Positions 15,985 to 24,699 of a stretch of 64,000 bases of DNA are shown in pieces (position 1 is the stretch's first letter; each line of letters starts with the position of its first letter). A program made the position numbers and the translations under genes. This stretch comes from Streptomyces orinoci (GTDB lineage Bacteria; Actinomycetota; Actinomycetes; Streptomycetales; Streptomycetaceae): NCBI RefSeq assembly GCF_003121295.1, contig NZ_PHNC01000038.1, forward strand, positions 56,030 through 120,029, given 5' to 3'. A model generated the notes under the pieces. The model had not been told where the DNA came from. It was given only the letters and a program-made list of their open reading frames with translations, and searched no databases.

Positions 15985-17175
15985 TCATCGGAACGCGTCG
16001 AGACCGGTGAGCGCCTTGCCCAGCACCAGCTGGTGCATCTCCACGGTGCCCTCATAGGTGAGCACCGACTCCAGGTTGGTGGCGTGCCGCATCACGGGGT
16101 ACTCCAGGGAGATCCCGTTGGCGCCCAGGATCGTCCGGGCGGTACGGCAGATCTCGATCGCTTCCCTTACGTTGTTGAGCTTTCCAAAGCTGACTTGTTC
16201 CGGACGCAGTCGTCCGGCGTCCATGCGCTGCCCCAAGTGGTGCGCCAGCAGAACGCCCTTGTGCAGTTCCACCGCCATATCGGCCAGTTTGGCCTGGGTG
16301 AGCTGAAAGCCCCCGATGGGCCTGCCGAACTGCTCGCGGGTACGGGCGTACTCCAGCGCCGATTCAAAGCTGGCCCGGGCGGCGCCCAGCGAGCCCCAGA
16401 CGATGCCATAGCGAGCGTGGCTCAGACAGCTGAGCGGGCCGCGCAGGCCGGTGGCCCCGGGCAGCACCGCGTCGGCGGGCAGCCGTACCTCGTCAAGCAC
16501 CAGCTCGCTGGTGACCGAGGCGCGCAGGGACCACTTGTGCTTGATCTCGGGGGCGGCGAAACCGGGGGTGTCGGTGGGTACGACAAAGCCGCGGATGCCC
16601 TGGTCGGTCCGGGCCCAGACGACAGCGACCCCGGCCACCGACCCATTGGTGATCCACATCTTGCGCCCGGTGAGGATCCAGTCGCCGCCCGGGTCACGCT
16701 TGGCGTGGGTGCGCATCCCGGCCGGGTCGGAGCCATGATCCGGTTCGGTCAGGGCGAAGCAGCCGATGGTCTCCCCGGCCGCCATGCCGGGCAGCCAGCG
16801 CTCCTTGTGCTCCTCGGAGCCGAAGCGGTGGATGGCGTACATGGCCAGCGAGCCCTGGACCGAGACCAGGGAGCGGATGCCGGAGTCGGCGGCCTCCAGC
16901 TCCAGGCAGACCAGGCCGTACTGGACGGCGCCGGCCCCGGCGCAGCCATAGCCGTCCAGGGTCATGCCCAGGGCGCCCAGGGCGCCGAGTTCCCGGGTGA
17001 GTTCGCGGATGCCGGGCAGCTCCCCGCGCTCGTACCAGTCGGCGATATGCGGCAGTACCCGGTCGGCGGCCCACTGCCGGATGGTCTGACGGACCGCCAG
17101 GTCCTCGTCGTTGAGCAGGTCGTCGATGCCCAGCGGGTCATGGGGGTCGAACGGCGGCAGGGCTGCTGCGGACAT
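15985..17175 (-). CDS. Acyl-CoA dehydrogenase, glutaryl-CoA dehydrogenase type
   Basis: 396-residue FAD enzyme. It has the N-terminal helical domain, FAD/acyl-CoA signature GCFALTEPDHGSDP, the middle beta domain (WITNGSVAGVAVVWA), and a C-terminal domain with the catalytic base in YEGTVEMHQ (Glu375), aligned to Glu370 of human GCDH. GCDH oxidatively decarboxylates glutaryl-CoA to crotonyl-CoA in lysine/tryptophan breakdown. The length and the YEGT motif favour GCDH over generic family members. ATG at 17175 has GGAGG 6 nt upstream. It is convergent with the SepF-like gene and monocistronic. Confidence 0.88.
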   Translation of the reverse strand: MSAAALPPFDPHDPLGIDDLLNDEDLAVRQTIRQWAADRVLPHIADWYERGELPGIRELTRELGALGALGMTLDGYGCAGAGAVQYGLVCLELEAADSGIRSLVSVQGSLAMYAIHRFGSEEHKERWLPGMAAGETIGCFALTEPDHGSDPAGMRTHAKRDPGGDWILTGRKMWITNGSVAGVAVVWARTDQGIRGFVVPTDTPGFAAPEIKHKWSLRASVTSELVLDEVRLPADAVLPGATGLRGPLSCLSHARYGIVWGSLGAARASFESALEYARTREQFGRPIGGFQLTQAKLADMAVELHKGVLLAHHLGQRMDAGRLRPEQVSFGKLNNVREAIEICRTARTILGANGISLEYPVMRHATNLESVLTYEGTVEMHQLVLGKALTGLDAFR

Positions 17176-17300
17176 GGCGGCCTCCGGTGATCATCGGCGG
17201 GACGGCACCGACGCTACGGCCGGGTAACCCCCGGCGTCCAGACCCTGCCCCGGGCCCGGCCCAGCCCCTGCCCCTGGCCCCGCCCCGGCCGGGGCCCGCC

Positions 17301-18875
17301 TCAGTCCGTCGGACCGGCGGTCCTGGGCAGCCGCAGCGCGGCCAGCGCGCCCAGCAGCAGCAGGACGGCGCTGACCACCAGGGACAGATGCATCCCATGG
17401 ATGAAGGCGTCCCGGGCGGTGCGGCGCAGGGCCTGGCCCTGGGGGCCGCCGAGGCGGTCCGCCACCTCATAGGCCTCGCCCAGGGAGTCGGTGGCGGACC
17501 GGGCGGCAGCACTGGGCACGCCCGGGGCCGAACCGACCGCGGGCGCGTAGGCGGCATTCATCACGCTGCCCAGCAGGGCGATGCCCATCCCGGCGCCCAG
17601 CTGGTAGGAGGTCTCACCGATGGCGGCCGCCCCGCCCGCCGCGCCGGCCGAGGTCTCGCTGAGCATGGACTCATACGCCCCGAACAGGGTGGTCTCCAGG
17701 CCCAGGCCGAGCAGCAGAAAGCAGCCGGTGAGCAGGCCCGGCCGGTCCTCGCGGCCCAGTGCGCCCAGGGCGAGCACGGCGGCGGCGGTCAGGGCGAAGC
17801 CGGACGCCACCATCCGGCGCGGGCCCAGGCGGTGCAGCACCCTGGAGCCGGCCAGTCCGGCGGCCATCGCGGCCACGGTCAGCGGCAGCAGCCGCAGCCC
17901 GGTCCCCAGCGGGGTCAGGCCCAGGATCAGCTGGAGGTACTGGGCCGCTATCAGCTCCAGGCCGACCAGGGCCAGCATGGCCAGCACAATGCAGCCCACC
18001 GAGGTGGAGAAGGCCGGTCGGGCGAACATCGCCAGGTCGATCAGCGGGTGCCGGCGGCGGCGCTGGCGGCGTACGAACAGCACCAGCAGGGCGCAGCCCA
18101 GCGCGGGCGGCACCACGGTGGCCAGGGACAGCGGTTCGGCGCAGCCGATCCGCTTGACCCCCAGCACCACGCCGAACAGCCCGAAGGCGGCCAGCAGGGC
18201 GCCGAGTACGTCCCAGGGTCCGTCCCGGTCGCCGGTGGACTCGGGCAGCAGCCAGCGGCCGATGGGGATGCTCACCACCATCAGCGGGACGTTTATCAGG
18301 AAGACCGAGCCCCACCAGTAGTGCTCCAGCAGCAGCCCGCCCAGCAGCGGTCCGGCGGCCGCGCCCACCGCGGCCACCGCGCTCCAGACCCCGATGGCCA
18401 GGGCGCGTTCCCGCCGGTCGGGGAAGACCTGGCGGAGGATGGAGAGCGTGGCGGGCATGATCATGGCGCCGCCGGCGCCCAGCAGGGCCCGGGCGGCGAT
18501 CAGCACCCCGGGGGTGGGGGCGACGGCGGCCAGCGCGGAGGCCAGGCCGAACAGGCCGTACCCCAGCAACAGCACCCGGCGCCTGCCCACCCGGTCGCCG
18601 AGGGTGCCGAAGAGGATCAGCAGCGAGGCGCAGACCAGCGGATAGATGTCCACGATCCACAGCAGCTGGATGGCGCCGGGGCGGAGATCCTCGGTGACGG
18701 CCGGGACCGCGACATGCAGCACGGTGGCGTCGATGGCGACGATCAGGAGGCTGACGCAGAGGACGACCAGCACCGTCCAGCGGCCGGCGCCGCCGCCTGG
18801 GCCGGGCCGGGGGCGGGAGCGCTGCCGGGGCAGGCCCGTGGTCCACCGGGTGCCGGCGGGAGCCGTCCCGGACAT
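17301..18875 (-). CDS. MFS drug exporter, DHA2 (EmrB/QacA) family
   Basis: 524 residues with 14 predicted membrane helices. Seen: helix 1 with IDATVLHVAVPAV, motif A GTLGDRVGRRR, antiporter motif C GVWSAVAAVGAAAGPLLGG, and a linker plus a second six-helix half. DHA2 proteins export hydrophobic drugs and toxic metabolites by proton antiport. ATG at 18875 has GGAGG 7 nt upstream. It is divergent from the GT-C gene across 133 bp. No TetR or MarR regulator is adjacent. Substrate unknown. Confidence 0.88.
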   Translation of the reverse strand: MSGTAPAGTRWTTGLPRQRSRPRPGPGGGAGRWTVLVVLCVSLLIVAIDATVLHVAVPAVTEDLRPGAIQLLWIVDIYPLVCASLLILFGTLGDRVGRRRVLLLGYGLFGLASALAAVAPTPGVLIAARALLGAGGAMIMPATLSILRQVFPDRRERALAIGVWSAVAAVGAAAGPLLGGLLLEHYWWGSVFLINVPLMVVSIPIGRWLLPESTGDRDGPWDVLGALLAAFGLFGVVLGVKRIGCAEPLSLATVVPPALGCALLVLFVRRQRRRRHPLIDLAMFARPAFSTSVGCIVLAMLALVGLELIAAQYLQLILGLTPLGTGLRLLPLTVAAMAAGLAGSRVLHRLGPRRMVASGFALTAAAVLALGALGREDRPGLLTGCFLLLGLGLETTLFGAYESMLSETSAGAAGGAAAIGETSYQLGAGMGIALLGSVMNAAYAPAVGSAPGVPSAAARSATDSLGEAYEVADRLGGPQGQALRRTARDAFIHGMHLSLVVSAVLLLLGALAALRLPRTAGPTD

Positions 18876-19008
18876 TCGCCCACCTCCGTGTCGGGTCCCC
18901 CGGGTGCCGGGTGCGGGGGACGGATGAGACGCCAGGTTACGCGAGTCCCGCCAGGTCACCGCCCCGGCGCCGTTGGGCGGGGGCCCCGGGATACCGGACA
19001 ATCACCCG

Positions 19009-20172
19009 GTGACGACTCTCGCCCCGCTCCCCGGCATACGCACCGCCCCCGGCATCGGCCGCACCCGTTCGGCCCTGCGCCGGGCGCTGCCCGCGCTGCT
19101 GGGCTATGGGGCGATCCGGGGGCTGGGGCTGCTGGTACTGGCGGTGTGGGCGGGGTCGGCAGGGCGCAGTGCGCACCAGTTGCTGTCCGCCCGCTGGGAC
19201 TCGCTGTGGTACGCGCGGATAGCCGAGCACGGCTATGGCTACACCCTTCGGCTGAGCGGGGGCCGGGTCCACTCCGATATGGCGTTCTTTCCGCTGCTGC
19301 CGGGGCTGGAGCGGGGGCTGTCGGCGCTGCTGCCGCTGTCCGTGGCCGATGCGGGACTGCTGGTCAGCGCGGTGGCCTCGGTGGCGGCGGCCTGGGGGAT
19401 CTTCGCGGTGGGCGAGCTGCGGTACGGGCGGCGGACGGGCATCGCGCTGGTGGCACTGTGGGCCGCGCTTCCGGTCGGCATCGTGCAGTCGATGGCCTAC
19501 TCGGAGTCGCTGTTCACCGCGCTGGCGGCGTGGAGTGTCTATGCCGTGCTCACCGGGCGCTGGGTGTGGGCGGGCTGGCTGGCGGCGCTGGCCGGGCTGA
19601 CCCGTCCGGTAGGGGCCGCGGTGGTGGCGGCGGTATGGCTCACCGCGGGGGTGCGGCTGTGGCGGCGGGGCCGGCGGGGGTCCGGGCGCATGCTGCTGGG
19701 GGTGACGCTGGCGCCGCTGGGCTGGCTGGCGTATGTGGCCTGGGTGGGGGTGCGCACCGGCAGCGTCACCGGCTATCTGGATGTCCAGGGCGGCTGGGGC
19801 AATGGTTTCGACGGCGGGCTGGCGTTCGGCTCCTTTGCCGCCGGGCTGCTGGGCGGGCCGTCCTTCGCCGCCGGGCTGGCGCTGCTGGCCGGGGTGGGGC
19901 TGGTGATCCGGCTGTATCTGGCGGGGGTGCGGCAGCGTCAGCCGCTGCCGCTGCTGGTCTATGGCGGAGTGGTGCTGGGGCTGGCGCTGACGGCCAAGGG
20001 CTATTTCGGCTCCAAGCCGCGGCTGATGATGCCGGCGTTTTCGCTGTTGCTGCCGCTCGCGGTGGCGCTGGCGAGGCTGCGTACCCCACGCGCGGTGATG
20101 ATCATGACTGCCGTGTCCTTGGTCTCGGCCGGCTACGGGGCCTTCTGGCTGCTGGGGTCCGGGCCGCCGTGA
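19009..20172 (+). CDS. Integral membrane glycosyltransferase, GT-C/PIG-V type
   Basis: 387 residues with at least nine hydrophobic helices. The first extracytoplasmic loop carries SARWDSLWYARIAEHGY, with the acidic WD motif of GT-C enzymes that use polyprenyl-phosphate sugars, followed by HSDMAFFPLLPG, typical of PIG-V-like actinobacterial mannosyltransferases. It probably transfers a sugar outside the membrane; acceptor unknown. The GTG start at 19009 has no strong ribosome-binding site, and an upstream extension lacks family character. After the stop, a loose repeat CGCCGTT...AACGGCG (20224-20261) may terminate it. Confidence 0.78.
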   Translation: MTTLAPLPGIRTAPGIGRTRSALRRALPALLGYGAIRGLGLLVLAVWAGSAGRSAHQLLSARWDSLWYARIAEHGYGYTLRLSGGRVHSDMAFFPLLPGLERGLSALLPLSVADAGLLVSAVASVAAAWGIFAVGELRYGRRTGIALVALWAALPVGIVQSMAYSESLFTALAAWSVYAVLTGRWVWAGWLAALAGLTRPVGAAVVAAVWLTAGVRLWRRGRRGSGRMLLGVTLAPLGWLAYVAWVGVRTGSVTGYLDVQGGWGNGFDGGLAFGSFAAGLLGGPSFAAGLALLAGVGLVIRLYLAGVRQRQPLPLLVYGGVVLGLALTAKGYFGSKPRLMMPAFSLLLPLAVALARLRTPRAVMIMTAVSLVSAGYGAFWLLGSGPP

Positions 20173-20458
20173 TCGTTTTCCGGGGAGGGGGGCGGGGACA
20201 GGGCAGGGGCGGGGACGGGAAAACGCCGTTCAACCCCCCGGCCAATCACCGATAAACGGCGGAAATCGAAATACATTAAGCGCGCCGGGATGCCGGAGGG
20301 GAAGCCGGACCCGGATTCTTTAACTCATTCTTATTTCGGTACGGGACGGATGGCGCTCGTGCCGAAAGTCGCGTTTGAGACGCATTCCACATCACATCGT
20401 CATCACAAATCGGCCGTAGCGGCCGGACCCTCCCGTCACGCAATGTAACGTCGATTGG

Positions 20459-21442
20459 GTGCGTACCAACGACGAGCTCGTCCAGACGGAGGAGCCACCG
20501 ACCACGCCCGAGCGGCCGAGGATGACTCGGACCCGGGTGGGCCTCTTCGCGGCCACCTGTGTGGTCTATGTGGCCATCGTGGTCGGTGTATGGACCACCT
20601 CGTGGCCGGTGCGGTTCGACTGGCAGGTCATGCTCTTCCGGCCGTACAAGCACTGGCCGGAGATCCACACCTTCCTGGACTACTACGTGGTCCTGGGCCA
20701 GCGCGGACCGACCGCCCTGGCGGTGGCCGCCTGGCTGGGCTGGTGTTCGTACAAGCGCCGCACCCTGCGCCCGCTGCTGGTGCTGGGCACCTCGCTGCTG
20801 CTGCTCAACGCCACCGTGGGCGCCGCCAAGCTGGGGATGGGGCGGCTGGGCCCGCACTATGCGACCTTGATCGGCTCCAATGAGATGTTCGCCGGCGGGG
20901 ACATATTCCCCTCCGGCCACACCGCCAACGCCGTGGTGACCTGGGGCGTGCTGGCCTATCTGGCCACCACCCCGCGGGCCCGCCGGATCAGCTCGGTGAT
21001 CGCCGCGCTGCTGGCGCTGGGCGTCGGGATGACCACGGTCTATCTGGGCACCCACTGGATGAGCGATGTGACGCTGGGCTGGACGGCCGGTCTGCTGGTG
21101 TTGCTGGCGCTGCCCTGGTTCGAGCCGCTGATGGCCCGGGCCGAGGTGTGGCTGCTGGCCGCCTGGGCGGCGCTGCGTGCCCGCCGGATGCCGGCGGCCG
21201 GGACGTTCTCCCCGGTGGGGGTGCTGCCGCAGCGGTCGCCGGTCCATGACGAACTGCCGGTGCGCGAGGTGGTGGGCGCGGGGAGCCGGGGCCGGTCCGC
21301 CGAGTCCCGTCCGCACCTGGCCGCCCGCCCGCACACCGTCCGTGCCGAGCGGACCCCGGTCACCCCCGGCGGCAGCCGCCGTCCGCCGCATGCCGACCGG
21401 GCGCCGCGCACCGCGCAGCTGGGCCCGGGCCGGACCGTCTGA
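20459..21442 (+). CDS. PAP2-family membrane phosphatase
   Basis: 327 residues. Six membrane helices with the three acid-phosphatase motifs: KLGMGRLGP (about 123-131), PSGHTA (about 150), and YLGTHWMSDV (about 198-207). PAP2 enzymes dephosphorylate lipid phosphates such as phosphatidate or undecaprenyl pyrophosphate at the outer membrane face. A long Arg/Pro-rich tail follows (about 245-327), probably disordered and cytoplasmic. The start is GTG at 20459 with no Shine-Dalgarno sequence; it may be leaderless, or ATG at 20522 may be used. A strong terminator follows. Confidence 0.87.
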   Translation: MRTNDELVQTEEPPTTPERPRMTRTRVGLFAATCVVYVAIVVGVWTTSWPVRFDWQVMLFRPYKHWPEIHTFLDYYVVLGQRGPTALAVAAWLGWCSYKRRTLRPLLVLGTSLLLLNATVGAAKLGMGRLGPHYATLIGSNEMFAGGDIFPSGHTANAVVTWGVLAYLATTPRARRISSVIAALLALGVGMTTVYLGTHWMSDVTLGWTAGLLVLLALPWFEPLMARAEVWLLAAWAALRARRMPAAGTFSPVGVLPQRSPVHDELPVREVVGAGSRGRSAESRPHLAARPHTVRAERTPVTPGGSRRPPHADRAPRTAQLGPGRTV

Positions 21443-21456
21443 CGCTCCGGGCTCCC

Positions 21457-21497
21457 ACGGCCGCTCCGGGTACACCCCGGGGCGGCCGTCGCCTTTT
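21457..21497. terminator. Terminator between the PAP2 and I78 genes
   Basis: ACGGCCGC...GCGGCCGT and CCGGG...CCCGG form a 13-bp stem with one mismatch and a 5-nt loop, followed on the plus strand by CGCCTTTT. It separates the convergent stops at 21442 and 21523. Confidence 0.8.
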
Positions 21498-21522
21498 CCG
21501 CACGCCCGGCTGTTACGCCCGC

Positions 21523-21738
21523 TCAGCCCTTCCAGCAGCGGCGCACCCGGCCGCCGTCCACCTCGAAGTTGAGCCGTCCGGCCACATACTCCATGGTCAC
21601 CACGGTGCCCGGCGGCAGCGAACGCACCGTGCGCCAGCCCTGCTCCCGGGCCAGGGCGGCGGCGCTCTCGGCGTCGAGCCCCAGGTAGCGCCCGAGGTCG
21701 TCTTGGGGGTCGGGGGGAAGATTCGGCAAGGACACCAT
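21523..21738 (-). CDS. I78-family peptidase inhibitor-like protein
   Basis: 71 residues without a clear signal peptide. The I78 pattern is seen: GLDAESAAALAREQGWRTVRSLPPG, a central MEYVAGRLNFEV block with the conserved Arg, and a C-terminal GRVRRCWKG. I78 proteins fold like potato inhibitor I and block serine proteases; Streptomyces members are mostly untested. ATG at 21738 is chosen to give the family N-terminus; the site before it is weak, and the upstream GTG at 21747 is possible. It is monocistronic. Confidence 0.78.
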   Translation of the reverse strand: MVSLPNLPPDPQDDLGRYLGLDAESAAALAREQGWRTVRSLPPGTVVTMEYVAGRLNFEVDGGRVRRCWKG

Positions 21739-22142
21739 GGCAGCCACGGTAGGCCGTAAGGCCCCGCCGGTCACACTTCCGTAAACAGACCTCCGGGCGG
21801 GGTTTATGGGCGCGGCTCCCGGGAGCCGGGTTTTCCATTCGCTCCGGAAACCGCTGCCGAAACCCTCGCCGATGAATCTTCACCATATCTTTCCGGGGTC
21901 CGGCCAAGGTCCCGTCAATTGTCCGGCTATTACGGCCGGGAAGGCCGCGTCCGGGATTAACCGGGCGGCGGCCCAAGGGCCCCCGCAATTGACCGGAATA
22001 TTTAATTCCGGAAGATCCCTTGACCCGGTCCCGGTGCCCGAGGCACCCTCGCGCCACCCGCCCGGGGACGAGCATCATGGCGGGGACCCAAGGGAACCCG
22101 GAGGCACGACGGGCCGGACGGCCGGAGAGCGAGGGGGCACGG
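21739..22142. other. Gene-free divergent region upstream of ctaD
   Basis: About 400 bp. It contains a palindrome CGGCTCCCGGGAGCCG at 21813-21828 and an inverted repeat CCGGAAT-ATTTA-ATTCCGG at 21993-22011. A short open frame preceding ctaD in frame (from 22077) could be an N-terminal extension but lacks family similarity. Confidence 0.5.
21993..22011. promoter_or_regulatory. Inverted repeat CCGGAAT-N5-ATTCCGG upstream of ctaD
   Basis: Perfect 7-bp arms around an A+T-rich 5-nt centre, in a locally A+T-rich spot about 130-150 bp before the oxidase start. It has the form of a dimeric repressor site. The binding protein is unknown. Confidence 0.4.
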
Positions 22143-23804
22143 ATGGGGACCGAGACAACGCCGGTACGCGAGGCTCCGCGGCGCGAGCGGCGGCCGGGCG
22201 CGCTGGCGGTGGACTGGCTGAGCACCACCGACCACAAGAAGATCGGCAGTCTCTATCTGATCACCTCGTTCGGCTTCTTCCTGGTGGCCGGGGTGCTGGC
22301 CCTGCTGATGCGGGCCGAGCTGGCCCGTCCCGGGCTGCAGTTCATGACCAACAACCAGTTCAACCAGGCGTTCACCGCCCATGGCACGATCATGCTGCTG
22401 TTCTTCGCCACCCCGGCCTTCGCCGGCTTCGCCAACGCGATCATGCCGCTGCAGATCGGCTCCCCGGATGTGGCCTTCCCCCGGCTCAATATGTTCGCCT
22501 ACTGGCTGTATCTCTTCGGCGGTCTGCTGGTGGTCGGCAGCATGCTCACCCCGGAGGGCGGGGCCTCCTTCGGCTGGACCGCCTATGCCCCGCTGAACGG
22601 CGCGGTCCGCTCCCCCGGGGTCGGCTCCGACCTATGGATCATGGGCCTGGCGCTCTCCGGCTTCGGCACCATCCTGGGCGCCGTCAACTTCCTGACCACC
22701 ATCATCGGGATGCGCGCCCCGGGGATGACCATGTTCCGGATGCCCGTCTTCACCTGGAACGTACTGTTCACCTCGGTGCTGATCCTGCTGGCCTTCCCGG
22801 TGCTGGCGGCGGCGCTGCTGTGCCTGGAGGCGGACCGCCGGTTCGGCGCGGTGGTCTTCGAGGCGCCCTACGGCGGGACGCTGCTGTGGCAGCACCTGTT
22901 CTGGTTCTTCGGGCACCCGGAGGTCTACATCATCGCGCTGCCGTTCTTCGGCATCATCAGCGAGATCATCCCGGTGTTCTCCCGGAAGCCGGTCTTCGGC
23001 TATCTCTCGCTGATCGGCGCCACCATGGCGATCACCGCGCTGTCGGTGGTGGTCTGGGCGCACCATATGTTCGCCACCGGGGCGGTGCTGCTGCCCTTCT
23101 TCTCCTTCCTGTCCTTCCTGATCGCGGTGCCCACCGGGGTGAAGTTCTTCAACTGGATCGGCACCATGTGGCGCGGCTCGCTGTCCTTCGAGTCACCCAT
23201 GCTGTGGGCGGTGGGCTTCCTGGTGAGCTTTCTGTTCGGCGGGCTCACCGGGGTGATCCTGGCCTCTCCCCCGATGGACTTCCATGTCACCGACAGCTAC
23301 TTCGTGGTGGCGCACTTCCACTACGTGGTCTTCGGCACCGTGGTGTTCGCGACCTTCGCCGGCTTCTACTTCTGGTGGCCCAAGTTCACCGGCAAGATGC
23401 TGGACGAGCGGCTGGCGAAGGTCCACTTCTGGACCCTCTTCACCGGCTTCCACACCACCTTCCTGGTGCAGCACTGGCTGGGCGCCGAGGGGATGCCCCG
23501 GCGGTACGCCGACTATCTGGCCGCGGACGGCTTCACCGCGCTCAATACGGTCTCCACCATCGGCGCCTTCCTGCTGGGCCTGTCCACCCTGCCGTTCCTC
23601 TACAACCTCTGGCGGACCGCCAAGTACGGCAGGCCGGTGGAGGTGGACGACCCCTGGGGCTTCGGCCGCTCGCTGGAGTGGGCGACCTCCTGCCCGCCGC
23701 CCCGCCACAACTTCGCCTCGATCCCCCGGATCCGCTCCGAGTCCCCCGCCTTCGACCTGCACCATCCGCGGACCGCCAAAGAGGCCGAGGCCGCCCCGTC
23801 CTGA
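22143..23804 (+). CDS. ctaD: Cytochrome c oxidase subunit I (orphan copy)
   Basis: 553 residues and twelve membrane helices of the aa3 heme-copper oxidase catalytic subunit. Seen: first low-spin heme ligand in AHGTIM (about residue 80), CuB His and cross-linked Tyr in FGHPEVY (about 257-262), CuB HH in WAHHMF (about 306), and heme a3/a ligands in AHFHYVVFG (about 390). It reduces O2 to water and pumps protons. ATG at 22143 is chosen for GAGGGGG about 6 nt upstream; ATG at 22077 is possible. No subunit II, III or cytochrome genes are adjacent, so it is probably a second ctaD sharing partners encoded elsewhere. Confidence 0.94.
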   Translation: MGTETTPVREAPRRERRPGALAVDWLSTTDHKKIGSLYLITSFGFFLVAGVLALLMRAELARPGLQFMTNNQFNQAFTAHGTIMLLFFATPAFAGFANAIMPLQIGSPDVAFPRLNMFAYWLYLFGGLLVVGSMLTPEGGASFGWTAYAPLNGAVRSPGVGSDLWIMGLALSGFGTILGAVNFLTTIIGMRAPGMTMFRMPVFTWNVLFTSVLILLAFPVLAAALLCLEADRRFGAVVFEAPYGGTLLWQHLFWFFGHPEVYIIALPFFGIISEIIPVFSRKPVFGYLSLIGATMAITALSVVVWAHHMFATGAVLLPFFSFLSFLIAVPTGVKFFNWIGTMWRGSLSFESPMLWAVGFLVSFLFGGLTGVILASPPMDFHVTDSYFVVAHFHYVVFGTVVFATFAGFYFWWPKFTGKMLDERLAKVHFWTLFTGFHTTFLVQHWLGAEGMPRRYADYLAADGFTALNTVSTIGAFLLGLSTLPFLYNLWRTAKYGRPVEVDDPWGFGRSLEWATSCPPPRHNFASIPRIRSESPAFDLHHPRTAKEAEAAPS

Positions 23805-23811
23805 GCGGGGG

Positions 23812-24699
23812 TCAGCTCACCGGGGGCCGCTCGTCCACCCGTACCGCGAGGTCGTTGTCGGCCGTGTAGTACGGGCCGACCTCGGCCGGGGCGTAGGGGG
23901 CGGACACCGGCAGGCCGGGGTAGACAAAGATCTGCTTCTTGTCCGCCACATCGTCCAGGATCCGCGCCAGCCGGGCCTCGGCGGAGCCATCCGCGCGGCA
24001 CAGCCACAAGTCCCAGACCTCCGGCCCGCCCTTCCAGTCCGCGCACAGCCCGGCATAGGCCAGGGTGAAGGTGAACTCCTGGCCCTCGGCGGTCACCGGC
24101 GCGGTGCGCACCACCGCCGCGCTCCGCCTGGAGCGGGCCTCCACAACGGCGTCGGTGAGCCACTCCTGGGGGTTCTCCACCCGGTGCAGAGTGCCCCGCC
24201 CGGTGATCCCCTCGGCGCTCAGGGTGAGATCCCCGGCCTCGGCGTGCGGGGCGCGCAGCCAGCTGCGCACCGAGAGGTTGCCGTGCTTGGTGGCGTAGGG
24301 GATGCGCACCGCCAGCGGGGAGGTGCTGGGGCCGGGCCTGCGGTCCACCAGCGAGCGCAGGTCGGCCAGGCCGGGCAGCAGCCGCTGCGGGCCGCCCTCC
24401 TCCCCGCGGTCCAGATGCACATCCCAGCGCCCCTCGGCCATTGCCACGGTGCTGGGCAGTACGGCACGCAGGCGCCCGTCGCCATTGGGAGTGAGCGGCA
24501 GGCGGACCTCATCGGCCTGGTCGTCCCCGCCCCGGCGCAGCAGCACCAGGGCCTGCGGCTCCCGGCCGCCCTCGGGTACGTCGAGGTCGAAGGTGAGTCC
24601 GCCCGCGGAGTCCGCGATGCAGTCGGCGCGCGGCGGGGCAGACACGATGGGGGACTCCTCGGGGGTGATGGGGTGGGAAGGGAACCGCGCGTCGGTCAT
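23812..24699 (-). CDS. Hypothetical companion of the GT4 glycosyltransferase
   Basis: 295 residues, soluble, no signal peptide or membrane helix. The sequence looks beta-rich, with two similar halves: an N-terminal block (ALVLLRRGGDDQADEVRLPL ... AEGRWDVHLDRG) and a later one (WKGGPEVWDLWLCRADGS). Such repeats suggest tandem beta-sandwich domains. I do not recognise a catalytic motif. Its ATG overlaps the GT4 stop (ATGA), so they are co-translated and probably act in the same glycan pathway. Its stop lies 7 bp from the convergent ctaD stop. Confidence 0.7.
   Translation of the reverse strand: MTDARFPSHPITPEESPIVSAPPRADCIADSAGGLTFDLDVPEGGREPQALVLLRRGGDDQADEVRLPLTPNGDGRLRAVLPSTVAMAEGRWDVHLDRGEEGGPQRLLPGLADLRSLVDRRPGPSTSPLAVRIPYATKHGNLSVRSWLRAPHAEAGDLTLSAEGITGRGTLHRVENPQEWLTDAVVEARSRRSAAVVRTAPVTAEGQEFTFTLAYAGLCADWKGGPEVWDLWLCRADGSAEARLARILDDVADKKQIFVYPGLPVSAPYAPAEVGPYYTADNDLAVRVDERPPVS

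Noticed and set aside
20276..22237. 653-codon open frame on the minus strand
   Set aside because: Antisense to the PAP2 and oxidase 5' regions, which have clear domains; no family features in the shadow.
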